Assembly (NCBI GenBank): GCA_030841105.1
Contig: JAVEDE010000053.1
Coordinates: 62,001-126,000 of the forward strand
DNA length: 64,000 nt
Direction of reading: 5' to 3'
From: Pyrinomonadaceae bacterium
GTDB taxonomy: Bacteria > Acidobacteriota > Blastocatellia > Pyrinomonadales > Pyrinomonadaceae
Shown here: positions 8,555-17,431 of the stretch, one piece after another
Layout of the letters: each line of letters begins with the position of its first letter
Position numbering within the stretch: the first letter of the stretch is position 1
The notes under the pieces: generated by a model
Database searches by the model: none
Seen by the model: the letters and a program-made list of their open reading frames with translations, nothing else
Told to the model about the DNA's origin: nothing
Made by a program: the position numbers and the translations under genes

Positions 8555-9391
8555 GTGGGCGTCATCAAGCAGTTGCCGGAAGAGATCGAAACGTACCGCG
8601 ACCGGATGTGGCAACGCGAACCGGAGCGGCGCGTGGAGACGGCGTTGGAGGCGGAGAAGTTGATCGAGCGGGCGGGCTTTTGCGCGGCGATGACGGACGC
8701 GCGGCGGCCGGGCGCGTCGCTCTACGTGAGCGTCTGCGGGCGACGCGATGCGCACATGCCGCGCAACGTGCAGAAAGACCCGGAGAGCAGCCAGACGTGG
8801 TTGTTGAAAGACGAGATCATGCGGCGCGGTCGCGTCTACTACGCGAAGCTGGCGAAGGCGCGCGCGCTGTTCGTCGCGCCGCGGCTCGTGCCGCACCTGA
8901 ACGCGCTGTGGGGCGTGACGCGCAGGGAAGAAGGCGCGCGCCTGTCAGAGGAGGCGCGGGCGGTGCTGAAAGTTTTGCGCCGCGAGTGGGAGATGGCGTC
9001 GTGCGATTTGAGATGGGCGGCGGAGATGGCGGAGCGCGTGCGGCTGACACGCGCGCTCGACGAGTTGCAGCGCACGCTCAAAGTGATACCGTGCGACGTG
9101 ATGTACGAGCCTTGGTTCACCTACATCTGGACGCTGTCGGAGGCGCGTTTCGGCGCGGAGTTGAAAGTGCGTGTGAAGCGTGAGGTGGCCTTGCGCGAAG
9201 TGGCGCGCGCCTTTCTCGATGGGGCGGGCATGACGCTCTGCGGCGAACTGGCGAAAGTCACCGGCCTCTCAAGGCCGGACGCGGGACTCGGTAACCGCGC
9301 CCTCGTCGCCGAAGGCTACGCCGTGCGTCTCGACGTCGGCGTCTATCAACTCGCGGATTTAGAGCAGCGTCTCGAAGGCATGGAGATTTGA
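8555..9391 (+). CDS. Uncharacterised protein, possibly winged-helix
   Basis: A 278-residue soluble protein I do not recognise with certainty. It is Arg- and Trp-rich, with ETYRDRMWQREPERR near the start, GRRDAHMPRNVQKDPESS, RRGRVYYAKLAKARALFVAPRL, and a C-terminal GELAKVTGLSRPDAGLG that looks like a winged-helix or helix-turn-helix segment. The overall order is loosely reminiscent of YcaQ/AlkZ-type winged-helix proteins, but this is a weak impression. I chose the GTG at 8555 because GGAGAGG lies about 12 nt upstream; the upstream ATG at 8465 adds 30 low-complexity residues. It converges with the membrane coiled-coil gene, with 8 bp between stops. Confidence 0.7.
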   Translation: MGVIKQLPEEIETYRDRMWQREPERRVETALEAEKLIERAGFCAAMTDARRPGASLYVSVCGRRDAHMPRNVQKDPESSQTWLLKDEIMRRGRVYYAKLAKARALFVAPRLVPHLNALWGVTRREEGARLSEEARAVLKVLRREWEMASCDLRWAAEMAERVRLTRALDELQRTLKVIPCDVMYEPWFTYIWTLSEARFGAELKVRVKREVALREVARAFLDGAGMTLCGELAKVTGLSRPDAGLGNRALVAEGYAVRLDVGVYQLADLEQRLEGMEI

Positions 9392-9399
9392 AATGCCCG

Positions 9400-10233
9400 T
9401 TAGCTTTCACCGCCCGCCTGTTGTCCACGCTGAGGCTCGTTGGCGTCGGCGAGGGTGAGCGGCTTTTGCGCGCGCAACTCTTGCTCCACCTGTTCGCGCG
9501 CCTCGCGTTCGAGCCGCGCGGTTTCGAGCGGGTAGGGAACTTGCGCTTCGGCCAGTTCGAGGCGTCGGAGCGCGGTGCGCGTCTCTTCGTCGCTGGCATC
9601 GCGCCCGGCCGCCGCTTCGATCATCAGGAGGCGCGCTTCGGCCTGCGCGCGCCGCGCGTCGGCCTCCGTTTCGATCCGCGTGAGTCGCTCGCGGTCGCTC
9701 CTCAAATCCTGTTCAAGCGTGGCGCGTCCCGTCGCTTCCAGCCGCGCGGTGTTTTGCATCCGGCGTTCGACGGCGAGGGCTTCGCGTTTGGCGTTTGCGG
9801 CGACCCTCGTCGCCGTGACGCGCGCGGCGAGTGTCTCGCGGTAGGCGTCGGCCAGTAGCAAGTTGCGCCCTTCGATCTCGCGCAACGTGCGCCGCTCGGC
9901 CTTCGTCAACTCGCCCACGAACCACTGCAACTCGTCGCTCGTCACGCCGTCGGCGGCCAGACGGTCGCGCAACTTCTTCTCCCACTGGCGGCGATAGAGG
10001 TACATCAGCACGACCACGATGAGGCCGAGGATCGCGCCGCCCGCGAGCGTGGACATGGCGACCAGCATGAACTCGCCCGCCTCTGCGCCCGTCGGGGCGT
10101 TGAAATAACGCAGCAGGAAATAGAGCGGCGCGGGCAGCGCGATCACGAGGAAGGCGAGCCACGGCGCGTATTGGAGGAAGAAGAGCGTCGTGCGCTCTTT
10201 GACGGTCAGACGGCGGTTGCGTTTATCGCTCAT
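9400..10233 (-). CDS. Membrane protein with long coiled coil
   Basis: A 277-residue protein. A short basic N-terminus (MSDKRNRRL) is followed by two membrane segments at about residues 18-40 and 55-80, then YRRQWEKKLRD and a long charged, Ala/Arg/Glu-rich helical region (about 90-265) that should form a cytoplasmic coiled coil. No enzyme motif is present. I chose the ATG at 10233: it gives a sensible membrane topology and leaves an 82-bp divergent promoter region to the VWA gene; the frame extended to 10629 would overlap that gene completely. Function unknown. Confidence 0.72.
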   Translation of the reverse strand: MSDKRNRRLTVKERTTLFFLQYAPWLAFLVIALPAPLYFLLRYFNAPTGAEAGEFMLVAMSTLAGGAILGLIVVVLMYLYRRQWEKKLRDRLAADGVTSDELQWFVGELTKAERRTLREIEGRNLLLADAYRETLAARVTATRVAANAKREALAVERRMQNTARLEATGRATLEQDLRSDRERLTRIETEADARRAQAEARLLMIEAAAGRDASDEETRTALRRLELAEAQVPYPLETARLEREAREQVEQELRAQKPLTLADANEPQRGQQAGGES

Positions 10234-10315
10234 GTAAAGTGTTCTTCGCTTCGAGACGGTCAAGCGATATAATGCCTCGTCAAAGCGGAAAGCGACAAGG
10301 CACACAGGAGAGAAG

Positions 10316-11311
10316 ATGAAAAAAGGACTGCCGCCAGGGTTGACGCTACTCTTGCTGCTCGCGCTGGCCTGCGCCCCCAACTCGCACGCCGTCGCGCGCG
10401 CAAGCGCGGGCGCGCAGAAGGGCGACGGGAACGGTGCGCGCCGACCCGAAGCTCCGCGCGGCGTGCGCCCGGTGACGATTCCGGTGACGCTCAGGCTGCG
10501 CGAGGAGCGACCGTCCAGCGAGGAAGTGCGGACGCTCAATCTCGTCGTCACCGAAGACGGCGAACGGCAGGAGATCCTTTCGACGCGCAGCGCGGCCGAC
10601 CGCGCGCCCCTCGCGCTGACCCTGCTCATTCAAGACGACGTCGTCTCTTCCATCGGTTTAGAAATCAGCGGCCTCGCGAATTTCATCCGCCGCCTGCCGC
10701 AAGGCTCGCTCGTACAGGTCGGCTACCTGCGCGCCGGGTCATTGCAGATGCGGCAGAAGTTCACAATTGATCTCGAACGCGCCGCAAAATCATTGCGCGT
10801 CCCCGTCGGCTCGGCCAGCGCCGCGCCCTACAACCCTTACGTGCAGATTTACGACGCGTTGAAGCGTTACGGCGGCGTGCCGCTCGGCACACGCCGCGCC
10901 GTCCTCGTCATCTCCGACGGACTCGATCTCTCGCGCGGCTTCGACAGTTCCTCGCCCGGCCAGAGCACAGACCTCGAACGCACCGTCAGCGAAGCGCAGC
11001 GGCGCAGCGTGGCGATCTACGGCATCTACGCGCCGACGGTCGGGTCGGGCGGCAACACGACTCTCGTCAGCAACGCGCAAGGCTCGCTTGCGCGTCTCGC
11101 GCAGGAGACCGGCGGCAAAGCATTTTTTCAGGGCACAGGCGCGCCCGTCAGCTTCGACCCCTTCCTGCGCCAACTCTCCGACCGGCTCTCGCGCCAGTTC
11201 GCTCTGACCTATCTCTCGACGCACGAGAACAGAGGCTTCCACCGCATCAAGATTGACGCCACCGAAACCGACGCGGAGGTCAATCATCCTTCCGGCTACA
11301 CGCGTAAGTAA
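10316..11311 (+). CDS. Exported VWFA-related protein
   Basis: A 331-residue exported protein. Residues 1-25 are a signal peptide (LLLLLALACAPNSHA). The rest resembles the VWFA-related family common in Acidobacteria (TIGR03436 type): a short beta region (LRLREERPSSEEVRTLNLVVTEDGERQEI), then a von Willebrand A-like fold with LALTLLIQDDVVSSIG, RRAVLVISDGLD, and a C-terminal QFALTYLSTHENRGFHRIKI. The usual DxSxS metal site is altered to DDVVSS, so metal-dependent adhesion is doubtful. An AGGAGAGAAG ribosome binding site precedes the ATG. The role is unknown; the fold suggests protein-protein interaction in the periplasm. Confidence 0.8.
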   Translation: MKKGLPPGLTLLLLLALACAPNSHAVARASAGAQKGDGNGARRPEAPRGVRPVTIPVTLRLREERPSSEEVRTLNLVVTEDGERQEILSTRSAADRAPLALTLLIQDDVVSSIGLEISGLANFIRRLPQGSLVQVGYLRAGSLQMRQKFTIDLERAAKSLRVPVGSASAAPYNPYVQIYDALKRYGGVPLGTRRAVLVISDGLDLSRGFDSSSPGQSTDLERTVSEAQRRSVAIYGIYAPTVGSGGNTTLVSNAQGSLARLAQETGGKAFFQGTGAPVSFDPFLRQLSDRLSRQFALTYLSTHENRGFHRIKIDATETDAEVNHPSGYTRK

Positions 11312-11444
11312 TGCGGGCGGTAGGCGCGCAGGTCAGTAACACTCTTGTCGTCTCGTCCACAAGTTAACGAGCGGTAAAAATTTTCGCGCCCGTGCGGCGC
11401 GTGGCTCGAACTAAACATCACAAGTGTCTCGGAGGCGTCGGCTG

Positions 11445-12839
11445 GTGTACTTCAAACAATTTTACCTGGGCTGTCTCGCACACGCTTCATACATGATCGG
11501 CTCGGAAGGCGAAGCGGCCGTAGTTGACCCGCAGCGCGACGTGGAGCAGTACATCGCCGAGGGCGCGGCGCAGGGGTTGAAGATTAAGTACGTCGTCGAG
11601 ACGCACCTGCACGCGGATTTCGTCAGCGGTCATTGCGAACTCGCCGCGCGCACGGGGGCGGAAATCATCTTCAGCCAGCATGCGAACGCCGCCTTCCCGC
11701 ACCGCGCCGTCCGCGACGGCGACGAGATCAACGTCGGTCGCGTCGCGCTGCGCTTCATGGAGACGCCCGGCCACACGCCCGAAAGCATGTGCGTGCTCTT
11801 GATTGACCGCGACGTCTCCGACGAGCCGCAAAAGGTGTTGACCGGCGACACGCTTTTCATCGGCGACGTCGGCCGTCCCGATCTGTCCGGCGCGCGCGGC
11901 CACACCGCCGAAACGATGGCGGCCGCCCTCTACGAAAGTCTCCACGACAAACTTCTCAAGCTCGACGACGCCGTGGAAGTCTTCCCCGCGCACGGCGCGG
12001 GCTCGATGTGCGGGCGCAACATCTCGAACGAAACTTCATCCACCATCGGCCGCCAACGGACGTTCAACTACGCTCTGGCCGACATGCCGAAGGACGAGTT
12101 CGTCCGCATGATGACGACGGGGCTGCCAGCCGCGCCGCGCTATTTTTCGCGCGACGCCGAAATCAACCGCACCGGCGCGCCCGCGCTCGAAGCCCTGCCG
12201 CGCCCCGAACCTTTGACGCCCGACGCGGTTGAGACTCTCATGAGGCAGGGCGCGCTTGTGCTTGATGTGCGCGCGGCGGCCGACTACGGCGAGGCGCACA
12301 TCAGCGGCTCTCTCAACATCGGCCTCGGCGGACAGTTCGCCACCTGGGCGGGCAGTTTGATCGCGCCGGAGACGCCATTGATTCTGGTCGCGGAGGACGA
12401 GGCGAAGGCGGCGGAGGCTATGCTCAGGCTGGCGCGCGTCGGGCTGGAAAACGTCAGGGGATTTTTGCGCGGCGGAATGAACGCGTGGCTTGAAGCCGGA
12501 CGCGCAACGTCCACCGTCTCGCAGATTGCCGTCGCCGAACTGCGCCGGATGATTCAGGCAGAACCGGAGTTGCAGATCGTTGACGTGCGACGTCCCGGCG
12601 AGTACGAAAGCGGGCACGTCCCACGCGTGCGCCTCGCGCCGCTCTCGGAGTTGCAGGCTAACCCGCTCGACTGGCTCGACCCCGCGCGCGCCGTCGCTGT
12701 CATTTGCGCGGGCGGCTATCGTTCCAGCGCGGCTACGAGCCTGCTCGAAAGCCGCGGCTTCCGCCGACTCTTCAACGTGACGGGCGGCACTTCAGCCTAC
12801 GTCGAAGCGGGCTACCCCGTGGAGAAGCAGCCCGACTAA
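11445..12839 (+). CDS. Persulfide dioxygenase-like metallo-beta-lactamase fused to two rhodanese domains
   Basis: A 464-residue cytosolic enzyme. Residues 1-235 are a metallo-beta-lactamase domain of the ETHE1/persulfide dioxygenase type, with THLHADFVSGH (54-64), GHTPESMC, TGDTLFIGDVGRPDL and FPAHGAGSMCG. Two rhodanese domains follow (about 250-345 and 355-460). Only the second keeps the catalytic cysteine, in VICAGGYRSS; the first has ILVAEDEAK at that place and is probably inactive. Such fusions oxidise glutathione- or low-molecular-weight persulfides and move sulfane sulfur in sulfide detoxification. I chose the GTG at 11445 because CGGAGG lies about 9 nt upstream; a GTG at 11424 is possible. 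Confidence 0.9.
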   Translation: MYFKQFYLGCLAHASYMIGSEGEAAVVDPQRDVEQYIAEGAAQGLKIKYVVETHLHADFVSGHCELAARTGAEIIFSQHANAAFPHRAVRDGDEINVGRVALRFMETPGHTPESMCVLLIDRDVSDEPQKVLTGDTLFIGDVGRPDLSGARGHTAETMAAALYESLHDKLLKLDDAVEVFPAHGAGSMCGRNISNETSSTIGRQRTFNYALADMPKDEFVRMMTTGLPAAPRYFSRDAEINRTGAPALEALPRPEPLTPDAVETLMRQGALVLDVRAAADYGEAHISGSLNIGLGGQFATWAGSLIAPETPLILVAEDEAKAAEAMLRLARVGLENVRGFLRGGMNAWLEAGRATSTVSQIAVAELRRMIQAEPELQIVDVRRPGEYESGHVPRVRLAPLSELQANPLDWLDPARAVAVICAGGYRSSAATSLLESRGFRRLFNVTGGTSAYVEAGYPVEKQPD

Positions 12840-12889
12840 CGACTCACTGGTTTTTGATTTGTGTCTAAGGTGTCTAAGGGAAGTGTGAG

Positions 12890-12964
12890 GGCGGCTAGAG
12901 GGTCTCGAACCCTCGACCTCAAGAACCACAATCTCGCGCTCTAACCAACTGAGCTATAGCCGCC
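12890..12964 (-). tRNA. tRNA-His(GTG)
   Basis: Full cloverleaf on the minus strand. Acceptor GCGGCTA pairs with TAGCCGC, and an extra encoded G(-1) faces C73, the hallmark of bacterial tRNA-His. The D arm is GCTC-AGTTGGTTA-GAGC; the anticodon loop TTGTGGT gives GTG; the T arm is GAGGG-TTCGAGA-CCCTC. CCA is not encoded. Confidence 0.96.
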
Positions 12965-13082
12965 ACATAACGAAGCGTTAATGAATGAAGCAATATTACC
13001 GAAGCGGTCGCCGTCTGACAAGTCCTCAAGTTATCTCCGAGTTTAAACGGAAAACTAAACAGAAAGTCGCGGCAAAAAATAA

Positions 13083-13155
13083 TACTCCCGGCTGGACTCG
13101 AACCAGCGACCACTCACTTAGAAGGCGAGTGCTCTATCCACTGAGCTACGGGAGC
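13083..13155 (-). tRNA. tRNA-Arg(TCT)
   Basis: Minus-strand cloverleaf. Acceptor GCTCCCG pairs with CGGGAGT (a G-U closes position 1-72), discriminator A73. The D arm is GCTC-AGTGGATA-GAGC; the anticodon loop CTTCTAA gives TCT, reading AGA/AGG; the T arm is GCTGG-TTCGAGT-CCAGC. CCA is not encoded. It lies about 120 bp upstream of tRNA-His on the same strand, so the two may be co-transcribed. Confidence 0.96.
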
Positions 13156-13288
13156 ACGCTTTTAAACGACGCGGATGTTAGCACGCGCCCGGCCGTCGCC
13201 GTCAACCGCGAAACTCAAAAGGAAGATGAACGTGAAGAATTAAACGCGCGCAGCGTGTTAGGGTCTGCTACACGATGGGAGAACAAGC

Positions 13289-14458
13289 TTGAGCATAAAT
13301 GAACCGAGGATACAACCGCGCTGGATCGCGCTGCTCGCGGCGACCGCTGCGGGACTCTATTTGTGTTGGTTGATGCTGCTGCCTTTCATCAACGTGCTGG
13401 CGTGGGCGGCTGTCCTCGTCGTAGTTTTCTACCCCGTCCACCGCCGCCTCGTCGCGCGCACCAACCGTCCGGCCACGAGCGCGGCGATCTCGTGCCTGCT
13501 CGTCATCTTCGTCATCCTCATTCCGCTGTCGCTCATCACGCTCGCCCTCGTGCGCGAATTTGCCGGTGCGGCGCAGGGACTCCAAAATCAATTTAACGCC
13601 ATGCTCGATCCGAATTCAGGCGCGGGGCGAGTTTTGGCGCGGGTCGTGGGGTGGCTGGGAAACTTCGTTGACGTCGAGCAACTGCGTGATCCTCAATCCA
13701 TTCAAGAGCGTCTGCAACAAGTGGCCGGGACAATCGCGCAGCGCACGCTCGGACTCGTCGGCGGCGCGCTCGGCGTCGTCGTGCAAATCTTCTTCATCAT
13801 CTTCACCATGTACTATCTCTTCCGGGACGGGGCGCAGATCGTGCATGCGCTCCCCGACGTGTTGCCGCTGGAGCGGTCGCAGAGCGAGGCGATCATCAAG
13901 CGCACCAGAGACGTAATCAGCGCGAGCGTCAACGGGGTGTTGGTCATTGCGGCGATTCAGGGCGCGCTCGGCGCGATAGCCTTCTTCGCCCTCAAAGTTC
14001 CGTCCGCGCTTGTCTGGGGCGTGGTGATGACGTTCCTCTCGCTTATCCCGATGGCCGGCGCATTCGTCGTCTGGATTCCGGCGGCGATCTTTCTGGCCCT
14101 CACGGGACACTGGGTGAAGGCCGCACTACTGGTCGCGTGGGGCGCGCTCGTGATCGGCACGGTGGATAATTTTCTGCGCCCGAAACTCGTCGGCGAGAGA
14201 ACCAAGCTGCACGAGTTGTTCATCTTCTTTTCGGTGCTCGGTGGCCTCCACGTCTTCGGCGTGCTCGGTCTGGTGCTAGGCCCCGTCGTGCTCGCGGTCA
14301 CGCTCGCGTTGCTTGACGTGATGCGACATGCCGACCGCCCACCGACCGCACCTGCCGCCCCGGCGACGTCGTTCATTGATCACGGCGCGTTGAAGGATGA
14401 AGCCGTAAGTGACCCACCTCCCGCCGCGGCAGACACGAGGAGCGTCACGTCGCAGTAA
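13289..14458 (+). CDS. AI-2E family transporter (PerM/YdiK-like)
   Basis: A 389-residue inner-membrane protein of the AI-2E transporter superfamily, which covers autoinducer exporters and Na+/H+ antiporters, so the substrate is not known. About eight membrane segments are visible, beginning IALLAATAAGLYLCWLMLL, with the cytoplasmic loop at about 70-150. The family signature near the C-terminus is present: GTVDNFLRPKLVGERTKLHE followed by GGLHVFGVLGLVLGPV. The C-terminal 40 residues are a Pro/Ala-rich tail. The start is a TTG with GGGAGA about 8 nt upstream; no ATG sits at the right place. A Nudix gene follows 48 bp downstream. Confidence 0.88.
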   Translation: MSINEPRIQPRWIALLAATAAGLYLCWLMLLPFINVLAWAAVLVVVFYPVHRRLVARTNRPATSAAISCLLVIFVILIPLSLITLALVREFAGAAQGLQNQFNAMLDPNSGAGRVLARVVGWLGNFVDVEQLRDPQSIQERLQQVAGTIAQRTLGLVGGALGVVVQIFFIIFTMYYLFRDGAQIVHALPDVLPLERSQSEAIIKRTRDVISASVNGVLVIAAIQGALGAIAFFALKVPSALVWGVVMTFLSLIPMAGAFVVWIPAAIFLALTGHWVKAALLVAWGALVIGTVDNFLRPKLVGERTKLHELFIFFSVLGGLHVFGVLGLVLGPVVLAVTLALLDVMRHADRPPTAPAAPATSFIDHGALKDEAVSDPPPAAADTRSVTSQ

Positions 14459-14506
14459 TCTTATTCGAGTAAAAAATCCGACCGCGATCCGGCAAAGTGA
14501 AGACGC

Positions 14507-15061
14507 ATGGCTGACGAGACGAAGAACCCTTGGACGGTAGTTTCGACGAGGCATATTTACGACAACAGTTGGATCAGCGTCAGGGAAGATGCAGTGATCC
14601 AGCCGGACGGCGGGCGGGGCATTTACGGCGTCGTCCATTTTAAGAATATTGCCATCGGCGTGCTCGCCGTCGAGGACGACTTCATCTATCTGGTGGGGCA
14701 ATATCGTTACCCGCTCGAATGCTATTCGTGGGAGATACCGGAGGGCGGTTGCGGGGAAGGCGAAGATCCACTCGACGCGGCGCGGCGTGAACTGGAAGAG
14801 GAGACCGGCCTGCGCGCGAAGCACTGGCGTAAACTCGGAGAAGCCTACCTGTCAAACTCCGTCTCAGACGAACTCGCCATTTGGTACGTCGCGACCGGAC
14901 TGACGCAGGGCGAGCGCCGACCGGAAGGAACCGAACAACTCGAAGTGCGCCGCGTCCCCTTCGGCGACGCCTTACGCATGACGTTGAGCGGCGAAATCAC
15001 CGACGCCATCAGCCAACTCGCAATCATGCGGTATGGCCTCGCAGCAAAACATTCTCCCTGA
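14507..15061 (+). CDS. Nudix hydrolase, ADP-ribose pyrophosphatase type
   Basis: A 184-residue soluble enzyme. The Nudix box is complete (GGCGEGEDPLDAARREL then EEETGL, matching Gx5Ex7REUxEExGU) and binds the catalytic Mg2+. The upstream YLVGQYRYP and SWEIPEGG are typical of ADP-ribose pyrophosphatases (NudF-like), which split ADP-ribose to AMP and ribose-5-phosphate; the length also fits. Substrate is inferred from family only. It is the second gene of a likely two-gene unit with the AI-2E transporter and is closed by the strong hairpin at 15118. Confidence 0.88.
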   Translation: MADETKNPWTVVSTRHIYDNSWISVREDAVIQPDGGRGIYGVVHFKNIAIGVLAVEDDFIYLVGQYRYPLECYSWEIPEGGCGEGEDPLDAARRELEEETGLRAKHWRKLGEAYLSNSVSDELAIWYVATGLTQGERRPEGTEQLEVRRVPFGDALRMTLSGEITDAISQLAIMRYGLAAKHSP

Positions 15062-15117
15062 CATTCCTCACTCGTAGTTCGCCTGCCAAAGTTGTTTAAT
15101 TTCTCCTGTTAAAAACA

Positions 15118-15152
15118 GACAGACCGCCAACTCGTACAGTTGGCGGTCTGTC
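15118..15152. terminator. Bidirectional terminator
   Basis: A perfect 15-bp stem, GACAGACCGCCAACT / AGTTGGCGGTCTGTC, with loop CGTAC. An A run precedes it (a T run for the minus strand) and TCAATT follows. It lies between the convergent Nudix gene and the small gene at 15196. Confidence 0.9.
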
Positions 15153-15195
15153 TCAATTGAAGCGTCTGACTCTTTAAATTGCTAGGGGTATCAAT

Positions 15196-15450
15196 TTAGG
15201 CAGCGTAACGCCCGTCAACGGTGACGGGTTCGGCGAAGACGCGGCGACCGTTCAACGCGTCGTCAATGATTTCGCGGACGGCGGCCACATCAGGATTAAC
15301 GTCCATGCGGTCGCACGCCTTCAAGTGGCGCAGAATGCCTTCGGTGGCGATGTCGAGCGCCGCGCCCGTCAGTTTGGAATAACGGCGGGCTTGGATGTGG
15401 TCAATAACCTTGAGCCGCTCTTCCAGCGGCAACGTTACATTGAAAGTCAC
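15196..15450 (-). CDS. Small uncharacterised protein
   Basis: An 84-residue acidic/basic-mixed protein with no family I recognise. It begins with a beta-like TFNVTLPLEERLKVIDHI, then a helical GAALDIATEGILRHL and VREIIDDALNGR. The start is GTG with AAGGAG 10 nt upstream (complement of 15460-15466), which supports real translation. The size and two-part layout would suit a DNA-binding or antitoxin-like protein, but no toxin gene lies next to it, so this is only a guess. Confidence 0.6.
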   Translation of the reverse strand: MTFNVTLPLEERLKVIDHIQARRYSKLTGAALDIATEGILRHLKACDRMDVNPDVAAVREIIDDALNGRRVFAEPVTVDGRYAA

Positions 15451-15957
15451 TTTACTTTCTACTCCTTCTCGTTTGGACTCGTATCCCGACGGGCTTCTCC
15501 AAGCTTATGAATGCAGTATTTTAGATGCCTGCCGCTTCGTTTAAGATGCGTTTCTGTTACATTTCTTGCAAAATTCACGCAAACCAGCCCTCAAAGTAAT
15601 CCAACTTCACCCAGCGAATAATAGCTGTGTCTGCGGAACGGGGGATTCTAATCGAAAACGCAAAAAATTGCCAGAAAATAATTTATACGGGATTGGTAGT
15701 GTTTCTGAATTAACAGGCGGGCAGGGCGCGACTGGAAAACGCCGGGAAAATGAAATCAGCCGGGGTGACGAGAAGTAGGGCGAATATGTAAGAAAACTTT
15801 GTAAAAAGGGGAGAGTGTGGTAGTTGAATCGAAGATGTCTGTCATCCACGAACATGCGACACCGCTTGCGAGTCGCGCGCAGGTGTCCCGACGCATTCAA
15901 CTCGCAGGCGGCGCTCTTAGTGCATGTCGAGCGTGAAGACTAACGTCGTCCGCGACC
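15451..15957. other. AT-richer intergenic region; no gene seen
   Basis: About 500 bp between the HU gene and the small gene, both on the minus strand. It is clearly poorer in GC than its surroundings. Possible frames at 15566-15778 (plus) and 15607-15900 (minus) lack ribosome binding sites and protein-like composition. It presumably holds the HU 3' end and the promoter of the small gene. Confidence 0.4.
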
Positions 15958-16266
15958 TTACTTTTTGGGCACGACCGTGTCTTTAATCGCTTTGCCGAGG
16001 CGAAACTTAAGAGTCGTTTTGGCGGGAATCTGAATCGTTTCGCCCGTCTGGGGATTACGCCCCTCGCGCGCTTTGCGTTCGGACAGAACCAACTTGCCAA
16101 AACCCGGAAGAGCAAACTCGCCATTATTCTTGACTTCGTCGCTCGCCAGTTCGGCCAGTTGATCGAAAAATTCTTTCACTTGAACACGCTTGAGTCCGGT
16201 TTTCTCAGCAAAATGGTTGAGAATCTCAGACTGCGTCATGCGTTTTTTGCCTTCTTTAGTCGCCAT
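15958..16266 (-). CDS. HU/IHF family DNA-binding protein
   Basis: A 102-residue nucleoid protein of the HU/IHF fold, which binds and bends DNA as a dimer. The helical dimerisation half (MTQSEILNHFAEKTGLKRVQVKEF) and the beta-arm half with the signature FGKLVLSERKAREGRNPQTGE are both complete. A Lys-rich N-terminal extension (MATKEGKKR) of about nine residues is longer than in E. coli HU. AGGAGG lies about 13 nt before the ATG. It has its own transcription unit, bounded upstream by the tRNA-Pro terminator. Confidence 0.95.
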   Translation of the reverse strand: MATKEGKKRMTQSEILNHFAEKTGLKRVQVKEFFDQLAELASDEVKNNGEFALPGFGKLVLSERKAREGRNPQTGETIQIPAKTTLKFRLGKAIKDTVVPKK

Positions 16267-16352
16267 GTCGAAGTGTGGCTACCTCCTGCGGATTGGGAAG
16301 AATAAATAAAACTTGCACTAGCAGATATATCACACAGTCGCCCTTCGCGTCT

Positions 16353-16383
16353 GCAAAAAAACCGACTTTTCGGCTTTTTTTGC
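16353..16383 (-). terminator. Terminator after tRNA-Pro
   Basis: On the minus strand: A run, GCCGA-AAAG-TCGG stem, then seven T. The A and T tracts extend the stem. It follows the tRNA-Pro gene and separates it from the HU promoter. Confidence 0.8.
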
Positions 16384-16491
16384 GAGAAAAAGTAAGAATT
16401 TCATCGCCCCCGGCCTGTCGGGACGACTTACGCGCCCAGGCCGTGTGTCCGAAGTGCAACTTTACGGGTGTCGAACTCTGCAAATATCGAA

Positions 16492-16565
<74 letters not shown>

Positions 16566-16646
16566 TGTGAATCTAACGGCATCTCGAACGGTGCTGAATA
16601 AATTCGGATGCAGCGCATTCTGCCAGTGCTTTTGCGGCGGGTCAAG

Positions 16647-17267
16647 CTACATTCGGGAAAATCGCTCGTTCAGGTAGGCGCGCACGGCGGCCAGAGAGCG
16701 CGCGCGGTGACTGATCTGTTGCTTCACATCTTCGGAGAGTTCGCCGAAAGTTTGTGTGTGGCCGGAGGGAACGAAGAGGGGATCGTAACCGAATCCGTGT
16801 TGCCCGCGGGGGTGCTTTGCGATGTGGCCTTCGCATGTCCCGTTGAAGATTTCGGTTGAGCCTGTGGACGGGTCGTAGAGGGCAATCGCGCAGACGAACC
16901 GTGCGGTGCGCTGCCCGTCCTCCGTCCGTCCGAGTTCAGCGAGCAAGCGCGTGTTGCGTTCCGCGTCCGTCGCGTTAAGTCCGGCGTAGCGGGCTGACAA
17001 GACGCCCGGCGCGCCGCCAAGCGCGTCAACTTCCAGTCCCGAATCATCTGCCAGCGTCCAGAGATTTGTCTGCCGACTGTAGAGGCGTGCTTTGAGGATG
17101 GCGTTTTCCGCGAACGTCTTTCCCGTCTCGTCAACTTCTTCGACATGTGGAAACTCGGAGAGTTGGCGGAGGCGGAGCGGGAGGTTTGCCAGCAGGCCGT
17201 TCAGTTCGCGAATCTTCCCCGCGTTGTTGGTGGCGATGAGTAGTTCGGAATGCGTCGGGGTGGTCAT
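16647..17267 (-). CDS. rdgB: XTP/dITP diphosphatase (RdgB/HAM1)
   Basis: A 206-residue house-cleaning nucleotide pyrophosphatase that hydrolyses dITP, XTP and ITP to monophosphates, keeping deaminated purines out of DNA. The family motifs are all present: [11 protein letters not shown] at the N-terminus (SxNxxK-like substrate loop), [20 protein letters not shown] with the catalytic Asp, and [11 protein letters not shown]. Length equals the family norm. It reads away from the plus-strand gene at 17432 with about 160 bp between, and lies upstream of tRNA-Pro on the same strand. Confidence 0.95.
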   Translation of the reverse strand: MTTPTHSELLIATNNAGKIRELNGLLANLPLRLRQLSEFPHVEEVDETGKTFAENAILKARLYSRQTNLWTLADDSGLEVDALGGAPGVLSARYAGLNATDAERNTRLLAELGRTEDGQRTARFVCAIALYDPSTGSTEIFNGTCEGHIAKHPRGQHGFGYDPLFVPSGHTQTFGELSEDVKQQISHRARSLAAVRAYLNERFSRM

Positions 17268-17431
17268 AGGGTCAGTCTGAAATAAAAACGCTCAAGTGGA
17301 ACGATCTGTCGTGCCCGATGATAGACGGCGAAAAGTTTTTTTGCCAAGCCGCGAAGATTCATGCTAACAATTGAAGACGGGGCGCGTGCGCACGCGGCGG
17401 CGTCCCGAACGAACTTCCGAGGGGTTGAGAT

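Noticed and set aside
15566-15778. Small plus-strand frame of 70 codons
   Set aside because: No ribosome binding site, no family, and lies in an AT-richer intergenic region.
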